Below, one piece after another: positions 20,088-29,322 of a stretch of DNA of 64,000 nt; position 1 is the stretch's first letter; each line of letters begins with the position of its first letter. Source of the DNA: Hyalangium ruber (lineage in GTDB: Bacteria > Myxococcota > Myxococcia > Myxococcales > Myxococcaceae). The stretch is from NCBI RefSeq assembly GCF_034259325.1, contig NZ_JAXIVS010000001.1, positions 1,207,252 to 1,271,251 on the forward strand. Direction: 5' to 3'. The translations under genes were made by a program, and so were the position numbers. The notes beneath the pieces are model-generated. The model was not told the origin of the DNA. It did no database searches and was given only the letters and a program-made list of their open reading frames with translations.

Positions 20088-21353
20088 TCACTCGAACGGC
20101 GGCGGCACGAAGGGGAATTCGTCCACGGTCAGCCGCGCCGGCGCCGGAACGCCCACGCCTCGAAGGGGCGTCGGACGCGCAAGGCCGTTGATGAACACGG
20201 TCAGCGTCCTCTCGATGACATCTTCATTGGGGAGCCGTCCCCCGACTCCCCCACCGGCCACCCTGGTTAAACGAGCGATCTCGATGCCGAGATAGCCCAC
20301 CTGCGTGCTGGAGGGTTTCGTCGGTTGAGCCAGATCGAAGATGAGAAAGTCGTCCATCAGGAGATCAACCCAGGGATGGGGCACGGGCCAATCGAGAACG
20401 GAGGTCTCCGGCGAGCCTTCCTCGAGCATCTCGAACCCATCCAGCCGCTTCAGCCCTCTGCGCAAGGCCTCCCGGTACTTCTCGACGTTCTTGGGATCGA
20501 GCGCAAAGGCATCCTCCGCATTCCAGAGGTCCCTCACCTCGTCTTCACGCACCATGAACACGGTGATCTCCACCCTTCCCATCCGATCAATCCGGCGCAT
20601 AGCCCCAGCGCCAGGATTCGAGAGGTCCAGTTCCGCCACTTCACCGACCGCCGCGAAATACTGCGCTTCGCCTTTGGCACCCGTCGTCTGGTGGGTGGCC
20701 CTCAAATACCTGTCGACACTCAGGTCCACGACGATGCTGAGGACGTTCTTGCCGTTGAAGGTGTTCACGCCCGGCCAGTCAGTCCCACTGCTCAGCTCCG
20801 TGTTGCGCCAGACCGGCATCCTCACCCGTGCTCGGTCGGTAAACAGCTGATCAGCCCTGGGCCCCGCGAAGACCTTGAAGTCAGGATTGCCACCCCCGCT
20901 CAGATCCCGGGTGTTCACGCTGATCTCCTGCAGAAGCGAGGGCGGCCCTTTTCCGCTCGAACGCGTGAACTTGCAGTTCATGGTCTGCGGCTCACGCCCC
21001 TTCGCCCTGCAGTCGATCCTGAACTCCTCGTTCGACACGCTTGCCCTGAACGGGGCGCTCGTGAAGCCCGTCACGGGGCGGAACCTGAGGCTGTAGTTCA
21101 AAGCCGTATCAAAGACCTCGTTGGGCGCCGCGGATGGACGAGAGCTCAGGATGAGCGAGAGCCTCTTCTTGTTCTGCTGATCCAGCCTTGGGAAGACGAA
21201 GACGTCCGTGACATCCGCCGACGGACGGTTCGTCACGATGGACCCATCTTTATGATCGGCGGCGAGGGCGCTCACCCCCACCAACAAGACAAGGGCCAAG
21301 CTGAGTGCGCGAAGCCCGCTTCGGCGCAGGGAACGTCTCAAGACCTTCTTCAT
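20088..21353 (-). CDS. DUF4331 family secreted protein
   Basis: This exported protein of about 421 residues has a signal peptide (LALVLLVGVSALA) directly followed by ADHKDGSIVTNRPSADVTDV, the hallmark start of DUF4331. The family has a beta-rich fold and no known activity. It is the last gene of the operon, 21 bases after the DUF4198 gene, and is followed by a strong hairpin. Its joint presence with LodA-like, LodB-like and DUF4198 genes suggests an exported oxidative system, but its direct role is unknown. Confidence 0.85.
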   Translation of the reverse strand: MKKVLRRSLRRSGLRALSLALVLLVGVSALAADHKDGSIVTNRPSADVTDVFVFPRLDQQNKKRLSLILSSRPSAAPNEVFDTALNYSLRFRPVTGFTSAPFRASVSNEEFRIDCRAKGREPQTMNCKFTRSSGKGPPSLLQEISVNTRDLSGGGNPDFKVFAGPRADQLFTDRARVRMPVWRNTELSSGTDWPGVNTFNGKNVLSIVVDLSVDRYLRATHQTTGAKGEAQYFAAVGEVAELDLSNPGAGAMRRIDRMGRVEITVFMVREDEVRDLWNAEDAFALDPKNVEKYREALRRGLKRLDGFEMLEEGSPETSVLDWPVPHPWVDLLMDDFLIFDLAQPTKPSSTQVGYLGIEIARLTRVAGGGVGGRLPNEDVIERTLTVFINGLARPTPLRGVGVPAPARLTVDEFPFVPPPFE

Positions 21354-21374
21354 GTTGCTTCTCCAGGAGTGAGG

Positions 21375-22205
21375 CTACTGTTTCCCAACGTCCGGCCCGG
21401 CGGGCGCCGCGAGCTCAAAGGTGAGCGAGGCCCAGAGGCTCTCCCAGTCCATGCTCAGCTCCTCCGGCGCCGCGACCATGTGGGTGCATTTGACGAGCCA
21501 TGCGCCCGCATGCTGGAGCCTCAGCCGCACGCGGCCCTCCGCGTTGGTGCGAGCGGCGACGAACTGCTTCGGCTCGGCGCGGCTACGCGCGATGACGAGG
21601 CCATTCTCCAGCGGCTTGCCCTCAAACAGGACACGGAACGTCAGCTCCGAGCCCGCGGCCACGAGGTAAGGGTTGGTCTCCGGGACGATCTCCAGGCGCA
21701 GCCCGGCAATGCGGTCATGGCCCTCTGTCGCGCCCCTCCCCGCCTCGAGCAGCGTCTTGGCGCAGCGCGAGTAGACCTCGGAGACGCCCCTGCCGGTCTC
21801 GTTCCGCTCGGCACGAAGCCTCGAGACGTGCTCCAGTCCCTCGGCCTTCAGGTAGGCCTCGAACTGCGCGGCCTCCAGCCTGATGGGCCGACGCTTACCG
21901 CGGTAGGCGACCAGGTAGAGGCCATCCTTCGCGGGTGTCACACGGCCAGCCAGCTCCTGCTTGTCCTCGCCAGGCACAGGCTGCGTCCCTTCGGGACCCA
22001 TCACCACGAACTTCTCGATGAAGAAATTGTCACGCGGGGCGACGGTTGCCTCGTACTCCTCCCCGTAGTGTAACGACAGCCCGACGGTCTCCCCCCTGGC
22101 CACGCGGAAGCTGCCCGGCTCGAGCCAGAAGTCATGGGCCTGGGCTGCGCCTGCGGACAGCAGTGCCGCCAGGCAGGCCGTTGCGAGACAGAGGGTCCTC
22201 TTCAT
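21375..22205 (-). CDS. DUF4198 family periplasmic protein
   Basis: This exported protein of about 276 residues has the signal MKRTLCLATACLAALLSAG and then AQAHDFWLEPG, the signature start of DUF4198. These proteins are related to NikM/CbtJ-type metal uptake components, and the first histidine after signal cleavage can bind metal. The ATG at 22205 is chosen because GGAG lies 9 bases upstream; the ATG at 22214 is too close to that site. Position 3 in the operon, after LodA- and LodB-like genes, suggests metal supply or assembly, which is an inference. Confidence 0.85.
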   Translation of the reverse strand: MKRTLCLATACLAALLSAGAAQAHDFWLEPGSFRVARGETVGLSLHYGEEYEATVAPRDNFFIEKFVVMGPEGTQPVPGEDKQELAGRVTPAKDGLYLVAYRGKRRPIRLEAAQFEAYLKAEGLEHVSRLRAERNETGRGVSEVYSRCAKTLLEAGRGATEGHDRIAGLRLEIVPETNPYLVAAGSELTFRVLFEGKPLENGLVIARSRAEPKQFVAARTNAEGRVRLRLQHAGAWLVKCTHMVAAPEELSMDWESLWASLTFELAAPAGPDVGKQ

Positions 22206-22220
22206 CGTGCACATCTCCTG

Positions 22221-23321
22221 TCATGGAGGGGCCGCGCGGCGCTTCCAGAAGAGCTGCCCTCGAAAGCGACGCTCCTGGGAGTAGACCGCTTGCCGTTGTA
22301 CGACGAAGTTCCGCACCGCGCTCTCGAGCGTCGCTGCGTAGCGGCGCAGGGGGCCGGGATCGCCACCGAGCGAGGCCAGGGCCGCCAGGGCTGCTTGCCT
22401 CCCCCCCCACAAGGCGGAGGTCAGCCCATGAGAGGAGAGCGGATCGAAGGCCGCCGCCGCATCGCCCGCCGCGGCCCAGCCCGGCCCGGTGGCTGGATCG
22501 AGCCACGCCGTGCCCGCACTGGTGAGCCGCGCGGGCTCGCGGATGGCGTACCCCGCACTGTCCAGCCAGCGCTGGATGAAGTGTGTCTCGGCCGCCAGGG
22601 TCCGCCACGCGCCCGCCTCACGCGTCACCTCGCGCGGCATCAAGTCGGGATCCGTGAAGAACGCGAGGCTCAGCCGTCGATCCGGCAGCAGGGTGGCGTA
22701 CCACCAGCCCCCCGCCACCCCCTCGATGAGGGTCGCGGGCGTCGGCTCCACCGTCTCGTCGTGCTGTGTCACGAAGTCATAGGCCGCCACCAACCGGTCC
22801 GCACGCCGCCGCCGGGCGACACGCCGGGCGAAGACCGCCGCCCGGCCGCTGCAATCCAATACGAACCCTGCCTCCACCCGCGCTCCACCGGACAGCGTCA
22901 GCGACCAGCCGTCCCCGGCGCGGGTTGCGTCGGCGAGCGTGTCCGGCACCGTCTCCATCCCCTGAGCAGAGACGGCCTCGCCCAGCATCCGCTCGAACGC
23001 TCGACGGTCGATGACATGGCCCGGCCCCTCGGTGTGAATGATGGAGTTGCGCTGGGCGAGCAGCGCCATCCCCCAGGCCGCATAGGTGGCGTGAGACGGG
23101 CGATGCGGCCCGGCCTGGAACGCCTCGGTGAGCCCCAGGTCCCGAAGCAGCCCATGGGCCGCTGGGGACAAGGACTCTCCCGTCCGGGGGCTCTCTTTCG
23201 AGGCAGGTGCCACCATGATCACCGAGCGGCCCCGGCCAGCGAGCGTCAATGCCGCAGCGGCCCCGGCGATCCCCGCCCCGATGATCGCGATATCGACCCT
23301 CGTCGGCACGATTATTGGCAC
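22221..23321 (-). CDS. LodB-like FAD-dependent oxidoreductase
   Basis: This flavoprotein of about 366 residues is of the tryptophan-halogenase/GG-reductase-like group. The FAD motif IIGAGIAGAAAALTL is at the N-terminus, VLDCSGR is mid-protein, and AAGDAAAAFDPLSSHG is the second FAD-binding motif. In Marinomonas the LodB flavoprotein is needed to form the cysteine tryptophylquinone of its neighbour LodA. This gene overlaps the end of a LodA-like gene by 10 bases, so the same role is likely. Start choice: GTG at 23321 (overlap) or GTG at 23309. Confidence 0.85.
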   Translation of the reverse strand: MPIIVPTRVDIAIIGAGIAGAAAALTLAGRGRSVIMVAPASKESPRTGESLSPAAHGLLRDLGLTEAFQAGPHRPSHATYAAWGMALLAQRNSIIHTEGPGHVIDRRAFERMLGEAVSAQGMETVPDTLADATRAGDGWSLTLSGGARVEAGFVLDCSGRAAVFARRVARRRRADRLVAAYDFVTQHDETVEPTPATLIEGVAGGWWYATLLPDRRLSLAFFTDPDLMPREVTREAGAWRTLAAETHFIQRWLDSAGYAIREPARLTSAGTAWLDPATGPGWAAAGDAAAAFDPLSSHGLTSALWGGRQAALAALASLGGDPGPLRRYAATLESAVRNFVVQRQAVYSQERRFRGQLFWKRRAAPP

Positions 23322-25393
23322 GCCGACTTCTTGGGGGCTGGGGTGGGGGTAGAGGGATCCTTGGGTGGCTCCTTCGAGAGGGCGGACAGATCCATGGAGC
23401 CGCGATCCACCTCGACATACAGGACCTTGGGTATCTCCTCGGGCCAGCTTGGATCGGGCGCGGCGACCTTCTTCACCACGAAGCCCATGCGATCCCACAA
23501 GTAGACCATCCGGTTGAGCCCGTCGGTGTAGCTCGCATTGGCGTGGTAGCCAATCCCTGCCACTCCACGCGACCATGAGACGCGGTTCTGGAAGAACTTG
23601 ATCCGCTCGGCCGCAGACAGCTCGGTCCTGAGGACCGAGGCATAGAAGTCCTGCGGCAGGACATCAATGGGCAAGAGCGCGGGCCACCAGGTGGCGACGG
23701 GGAAGTCGTCGGCAATGTCGAGGGAGGAGTCGTCGTTGGCGCTGTTGGCGAAGTTTACCTGCTGGCAGCTGAAGGCATCGCACTGCCAGGGCAGCCCCAT
23801 CCAGCGCGTGAGGTCACCCGGCATCTGCGGGGCGATGGCCGATGCTGTGCCACAGTGTCCGCCAAACGCCTTCTCGGGGGTCAGGAGCAGGCCCAGGTTC
23901 TGGATCAGATCGGGGCTTCGGCCGGTCGCGAGCGCGATCCGGAACGGCCCCCGGTACAGTTCCTTGTGACGCAGCGGCCAGGTCAGCTCCACACCGGGGT
24001 GGAATGCGCCGCCCGAGCAGGGCTCCAGCGCGGCGCGGGTCAGCGCCTCGGGCTGTTCGGCGAGGGGGACCTGATTCAGGCGGGTGATGTCGTTACCCGG
24101 GTTGGAGTTGAAATCGTTGATGAACTGTCCGGCCGCCCAGCACTGGAGAAGCGCGTACTGCTGCTTGGGGATGTGGAACCATCTGAGGGGCGAATTGTTG
24201 TAGTTGATGCCATCGCCCAGCATGTAGGGGAGCGCGTACTGCTGCAGCTCCTTCGAATGGGGGTTGCGAAACTTCTTGAACACCTCCTGCCGGCACGCCT
24301 CGTTCTCGGGGCTCGGGTCGGCCAACCTGACGATATAGGCCGGGTCGGAGAAATCACCGGTCTTGATCCAGCCCTGCTGCAGGTTGGCGGCGGAGGCCAC
24401 CCATTCCATCAGGGCCATGCGCTGGAAGAACGGGTAGATGTACTTGGTGAACGACAACGGCAGTGCGGGAGGCATTGACCAGTTGGCCTCGATGTTGACA
24501 TCGCACATGACGTCATAGAGCGAGATGAAGGGCGGGATGTCCGGCGCGAAATCAGGGCCGCAGCACGCCACCCAGCCGTTCTCCGCATCCATCGTGCTGC
24601 CGCCCTTCAGATGCACCTTCGCCTGCACGACACCATCGCACCAGTCGTCATGCCAGCCATCGTTGTCGGAGAAGTTGCTGATGGGGTTGTTCGGCAAGGC
24701 CGATGCGGAGACACCATCGCCAGGGAACACCAGCAGGCGGCCCGCGTCGTCGGTTTGGAGGTGGCCCAACTTGACCGGCATCTTTTCCCAGAAGCAGCCG
24801 GTCATGTCGAAGTCCGGTGTATTGCCCTTGGAATTGATATTGGTTCCAGAGATCTTCTTCGCCCCCGGGTTGATAACCAGCATCCTGGCACGCCTGGCAT
24901 CGTCCGTGATGGACTGGTTGCGCAACTGGCCTGGGAGACCCGGGGCCCGCTCGCCGTTGTCGAGCGGATTGTTGAAGCCATACCAGGCCGCCTTGGTGTT
25001 GGCGACGTGGACTGTCCACTCGATGCGATGGCCATCGGCCACGGAGATCTCTCGAATGACCTCGCCTGCCTTGTTGAAGGCATAGACGCGAAAGCGCTGG
25101 ACCTGCTTCTTGATCTTCTGCGAGCCGTCTTTGTAGCGGCCATCGGGCACCGGAGAGATCCCTGGGACTTCGGGTGCCAGGAAGTACTCCTTGCTGTTGC
25201 CCACGCGGCTGATCCCCAGGGGCGGGTAGACCGCCAGGCGGGCGATCTGGGTGTCGGCCGGCGCCGCGGTGCGAGTGCGGTCCACTGCCGCCTGCGCGAT
25301 CCTCGGCAGCACCAGCGGGGAGAGAAGCGCACCCGCCAGGAAGTCGCGCCGTTTGATGTTGGAAGCACCCGACTTCGGATCGTTCTCACTCAT
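23312..25393 (-). CDS. LodA/GoxA-like cysteine-tryptophylquinone oxidase
   Basis: This protein of about 693 residues is of the LodA family (L-lysine 6-oxidase, glycine oxidase). The likely quinone-forming residues are visible: Cys in LEPCSGGAFHPG and Trp in GLPWQCDAFSC. It carries a Tat signal (IKRRDFLAGALL), so it is exported folded. It should oxidise an amino acid to an aldehyde, ammonia and H2O2; which amino acid cannot be read from the sequence. The ATG at 25393 follows GGAGAC. It is the first gene of the operon with the LodB-like flavoprotein, DUF4198 and DUF4331. Confidence 0.88.
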   Translation of the reverse strand: MSENDPKSGASNIKRRDFLAGALLSPLVLPRIAQAAVDRTRTAAPADTQIARLAVYPPLGISRVGNSKEYFLAPEVPGISPVPDGRYKDGSQKIKKQVQRFRVYAFNKAGEVIREISVADGHRIEWTVHVANTKAAWYGFNNPLDNGERAPGLPGQLRNQSITDDARRARMLVINPGAKKISGTNINSKGNTPDFDMTGCFWEKMPVKLGHLQTDDAGRLLVFPGDGVSASALPNNPISNFSDNDGWHDDWCDGVVQAKVHLKGGSTMDAENGWVACCGPDFAPDIPPFISLYDVMCDVNIEANWSMPPALPLSFTKYIYPFFQRMALMEWVASAANLQQGWIKTGDFSDPAYIVRLADPSPENEACRQEVFKKFRNPHSKELQQYALPYMLGDGINYNNSPLRWFHIPKQQYALLQCWAAGQFINDFNSNPGNDITRLNQVPLAEQPEALTRAALEPCSGGAFHPGVELTWPLRHKELYRGPFRIALATGRSPDLIQNLGLLLTPEKAFGGHCGTASAIAPQMPGDLTRWMGLPWQCDAFSCQQVNFANSANDDSSLDIADDFPVATWWPALLPIDVLPQDFYASVLRTELSAAERIKFFQNRVSWSRGVAGIGYHANASYTDGLNRMVYLWDRMGFVVKKVAAPDPSWPEEIPKVLYVEVDRGSMDLSALSKEPPKDPSTPTPAPKKSACQ

Positions 25394-25529
25394 CGCGTTG
25401 TCTCCATCGATGCCCGAAAGAATGGCTCCCTGTTTAGGCGAGCCGCCGGGTGCACGGAAGGAATCATCGACCATTTTTGGTACGCTCTGGCGACAGGAGG
25501 CAGGGCTGAGCACGCCACAGGAGCACAGG

Positions 25530-25951
25530 ATGGACACAGGGCACTCGAGCGCCGGGCACCCTGCCCTGCTCCCGATGGGCATCGAGGTGGGGCACTGGCG
25601 CGTGGTGGGCTGGGCTGGCTGTGGTGTCTACGGGGCCGTCTTCCGCGCCGTGCCTCTCTCTGAGCCTCACACTCCTGCCATCGCCCTCAAGCTGGCCCTG
25701 TACCCGGCGGATCCGCGCTTCGCTCGCGAGGTGAAGCTGCTGTCCGGCCTGGCGCACCCCCACATTCCACGCTTCGTGGGCAGTGGCGAGTGGAGGCACC
25801 CGGCCGGCTCGCTCCATCCGTACATTGCCATGCAGTGGGTGGAGGGCGTGCCGCTCTACGACTGGGCGCAAAAGCAGCAGCCGGGCCCCGCCCAGGTGCT
25901 GCGGGTGCTGGCCGGGCTGGCGCGGGCCCTGGAGGCCTTGCATGCCCAGGG
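25530..25951 (+). pseudogene. N-terminal fragment of a Ser/Thr protein kinase
   Basis: From an ATG at 25530 the frame gives a kinase N-lobe. The glycine loop reads GWAGCGVYGAVFRA, the ATP-binding lysine is in IALKLALYP, and a hinge-like MQWVEGVPL follows. It breaks after ALEALHAQG, just before the HRD catalytic loop, where the left end of the IS21-type element begins. No continuation is found beyond the element, so the kinase cannot be active. Confidence 0.8.
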
Positions 25952-26065
25952 TGCGTATTCCGGCGAAGCCGGACACCCGTTCCGGAGCAAGCCGATCACC
26001 GATTCCGGCAAGCCGATCACCGATTCCGGGCAAGCCGATCACCTGCGTGACGACGCTGGAGTTCT

Positions 26066-26819
26066 CTACTTCGCCGCCTTCTTGGCCGTGGTCAAACTCT
26101 CGGCCTTTCGAATGGACTCACCGCCGAGCTTGAGGCGGTGGGCGTTGTGGACGAGCCTGTCGCAGATGGCGTCAGCCAAGGTGGCGTCGCCGATGATGGC
26201 ATGCCAGTCCTTGGGCTCCAGTTGGCTGGTGAGGACGGTGGAGCCGAGCTGGTAGCGGTCGTCGAGCACTTCGAGCAGTTCCTTGCGCTGCGCGGCGCCC
26301 AGGGGCTCCAGACCGAAGTCGTCGAGGATGAGGACCTGAGCCTTGGCGAGCCGGTAGCAGGTGGGGGTAGGTGCCGTCGGCGCGAGCCTGAGCCAGCTCG
26401 TCGAAGAGCCGGGAGGTGCGGCGGTAGAGGACGGAGTAGCCCTCGCGGCAGGCCTTCTGCCCCAGCGCACAGGCCAGGTAACTCTTGCCCACGCCGGTGG
26501 GCCCGGTGATCAGGACGTTCTGGTGGCTGTGCACCCAGCGGCAGGAGGCCAGGTCCAGCACTACGGTCTTGGACAGGCCTCGGGCGTGCGAGTAGTCGAT
26601 GTCCTCGATGCAGGCCTGCTGCTTGAGCTTGGCGTTCTTGAGCCGCTGCTGCAGTTGGCGGTTGTCCCGGTGCAGGTGCTCGGCGTCCACCAGCAGGCCA
26701 AGCAGATCCGCTGGTGCCAGCTCCTTCTCCTGGGGCTGCTCCAGCCAGCGCCGCATGGCCTTGGCCATTCCGTTCAGCTTCATCGCCTCGAGCTTCTCGA
26801 GGGTCTGCTCTACAAGCAT
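26066..26819 (-). pseudogene. istB: IS21 helper ATPase IstB, frameshifted
   Basis: The IstB helper is an AAA+ ATPase with Walker A ([17 protein letters not shown]) and Walker B ([13 protein letters not shown]). These lie in two different frames that change between about 26350 and 26372. The ATG at 26819 has GGAG 7 bases upstream. The C-terminal part is normal for the family. One or two missing bases would explain the break, so it could be decay or a sequencing error. Confidence 0.8.
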
Positions 26820-26951
26820 GGGGGTCTCCGTGGCAGCCTTCAGGGGCTGCGGGTGTGCGGCCTCGTTGTCGTCGCGGGCGGCCGGCGCGCACGCTGCGCG
26901 ACGGCCGCCCCCTGAGCACCGTGAGGCCACCAGCGGTGCTCAGTCAGCACT

Positions 26952-28548
26952 TCAGTGGTAGTAGTCCGAGCCGCGGACGTTGCCGTGCGCAGGCAGGGCC
27001 ATCAGTTGCGGCTGCTCCGGGGTCGGCTCTCGGTCCAGGTTGTTCTTCAGGATGGCGGCCACGCTCTTGTAGCTGCATGCCCGCAGCCCCAGCGCCCGCG
27101 CGCACGCCGCTTCAATCCGGGCCGTCTCGTACTTGCGGCTCAGGTGCAGCACTCCCAGGCAGGCGCGGAAGCCATGCTGGGCATGCACCCGGCGCCGCAT
27201 TATTTCCTCCACCAGCGCGGCGGTGGCAGGGCCCGTCTTCTTGGCCCACTCGATGAGCCGCGTGGGTGTCCACTCCGCCTGAGCTTGGTGCGCCTTGGGC
27301 ATGTGCTCGGGCTGGGTGGTGTGCTTGCCCTTCTCGGTGCTGCGAGGGTGCGAGGTGACGCGGCGTCCGCTCAGGAAGAGCTCGACGACGGTGGCGGTGG
27401 CGCGTAGGTCCATCTGCTTGCCCACCAGCTGGTAGGGCACGCTGTAGAAGTGCTCGTCGAACTCCACGTGGTAGTCGATGTGCACCCGAGGCCGCGCCCA
27501 CTGGGCGAACTCGTAGCGCCGAGCGGGCAGAGGCCGCAGCGCCGCGCGCTCCAGCTCCTCGAAGACTTGCCAGCGCGACTTCTTCAGCTTCTTCATCGGC
27601 CGCTGGTTCAGCTTGTCCACCAGTGGCTTCACCGCCTGGCGCAGCTCCTCCAGCGAGAAGAACGTGCGGTGGCGCAGGGCGGCCAGAATCCACCGCTCTG
27701 CCAGCAGCACGCCTTGCTCCACCTTGGCCTTGTCCCGGGGCTTGCGCACCCGCGCCGGTACCACCGCCGCGCCGTAGTGCCGCGCCAGCTCCGCGTAACT
27801 GGGGTTGATGTCCGGCTCGTACAGGTCCGGGCTCTTCACCCCGCTCTTCAAGTTGTCGGGCACCCACACCTCGGCCACTCCGCCCATGAACTCCAGCGCC
27901 CGGACGTGGCAGCCCACCCACGTCGGCAAGTCCTCGCTCAGCACCGGCTCGGCGTAGGTGAGGTTGCTGGCTCCCAGCACCGCCAGGAACAGCTTGGTCT
28001 TCGTACATTGCCCGCTGGTCGGATCGACCAGGTCCACTCCATCCCCGCTGAAGTCCAGGAACAGCTTCTCGCCTGCGCGGTGCGTCTGCCGCATCGTCAC
28101 ATTCAGTGTGCTCGCCCACTGGGCGTACCGCTCGCAGAACTGCGAGTACTGGTAGCACCCCCGGCTGCTCCGTCTTGTACTCCTCCCACAGCAGCTGCTT
28201 GGTGACGTGCTTCTTGCGCAGCTCCAGGTGCACCCGCGCCCAGTCCGGCTCCGGCCGGTTGCGCGTCGGGTGCCCCTCCGTGGAGAACAGTAGCCGCGTG
28301 AGCGCCCCGTCCTCGTCCAACTCCGCCGGCAGCGGCCAGCTCAGCTTCGCTACCTTCACCCGGCCCAGGTACCCGCTCACCGTGCTCGGCGAGAGCGAAC
28401 AACTGCGCGCGATCGCCCGCGCGCTCATCCCCAGTTCCAGGTGCAGCCTCAGTATCTCTCTCAGCTTCCGCATGGACAGCCTCTCTGCCGCCACAGCCCC
28501 TCCTTGTTCGGGAGGCGGTGTGCTCGGCTCTCTGTCCAGCGTCGTCAA
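26952..28548 (-). pseudogene. istA: IS21 transposase IstA, frameshifted
   Basis: This IstA transposase has an N-terminal HTH (MSARAIARSCSLSPSTVSGY) and a DDE domain with EKLFLDFSGDGVDL, LVLGASNLTYAE-like and VEQGVLLAERWI segments. Removing one base from a run of five C (28158-28162) restores a continuous frame: EQPGCYQYSQFCERYAQWAS. A TTG at 28548 or an ATG at 28473 may be the start. As written, the gene cannot make a full transposase. Confidence 0.82.
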
Positions 28549-28814
28549 CGCTCCGGCTCTACCTTCACCCTGAGCTTGCTACAGCCCTGTTCCGGCCTGG
28601 GTCACCCTCCAAGCGGGTGATCGGCATGGTCGGAATCGGTGATCGGCTTGCTCCGGAACAGGTGATCGGCTTGCTCCGGAATCGGTGTTCGGCTTGGCCC
28701 GGAATCGGTGATCAACATGGCCCGGAGCACGCATTCTGGCCGAGAGCAGCCCTCGGTCTGTCCAGCGCGAATGGAACGGCGCTGTCGGTCGCATTCGCCA
28801 GCCGTCGCCTGCTC

Positions 28815-29297
28815 GGTGCGTATAGGCGGATAGAGGCCATGTTGCGGGTGGGGGTGGGAGCGCAGGTGCCGAGGAGAACCGCTGCCAGGGGCCGCCCGAG
28901 CCGTGCGCCAAGCGTGTGGACAGGCCGCGCAGCCCCTTGAGGTACACGACTGCCCAGGCCGCCCTCCCATGGGATGCACGGTAGGGGACTGGGCCTTCTG
29001 GCTTTGGGGAGGCGTCAGCCTCAACACCCCGCGGCCTGGATTGACTCTTGCGCCGGGGCCAGGCTCTCACCTGCCGTGGGCAAGCCCAGGTGCTCCAGTA
29101 TTGCTCGCACTGCCCTGCCTGCCTTCACGTACGCCAACACCCACCGACTGCCCCCACACCTCACGCAGGCGAACACGTCGAAGTCGAACGTCCTCTTCAG
29201 CAACTCTGCCCCATCCACTCGCGGCGTCCTCTCCTTCATCCGCTCCTTCCTCGCCGCTGCCTCACGCCCCGCTCTCGCCTCCTCTGCTTGGGGGAAC
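28815..29297 (-). mobile_element. Remnant 6 of the IS91-like transposase tail plus terminus
   Basis: On the minus strand a tail is open from PQAEEARAGREAAARKE through TFDFDVFACVRCGG, VLAYVKAG and ILEHLGLPT. It is followed by a non-coding terminus ending in CCTCTATCCGCCTATACG. This is the best-preserved coding tail of the set, with both cysteines of CxxCGG. The upstream border is CCCCCAAGCAG at 29297-29287. Confidence 0.65.
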
Positions 29298-29322
29298 TCC
29301 CGTCCGCGGATCATCCGCGACT

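Larger units (their letters stand above)
25952..28733 (-). mobile_element. IS21-family element with istA/istB, decayed
   Basis: Two genes typical of IS21 lie between ends that both read inward as TGCGT..TCCGG (TGCGTATTCCGG left, TGCGTGCTCCGG right). Just inside both ends are short repeats of CCGATCACCGATTCCGG type: two or three on the left (25984-26042) and four or five on the right (28617-28712). These are typical multiple transposase-binding sites. No target duplication is visible and both genes are frameshifted, so the element seems inactive. It interrupts a kinase gene on its left side. Confidence 0.8.

Noticed and set aside
20325..22073. A 582-codon plus-strand open frame.
   Set aside because: It is antisense to the DUF4331 and DUF4198 genes and crosses their intergenic space; no domain is visible.
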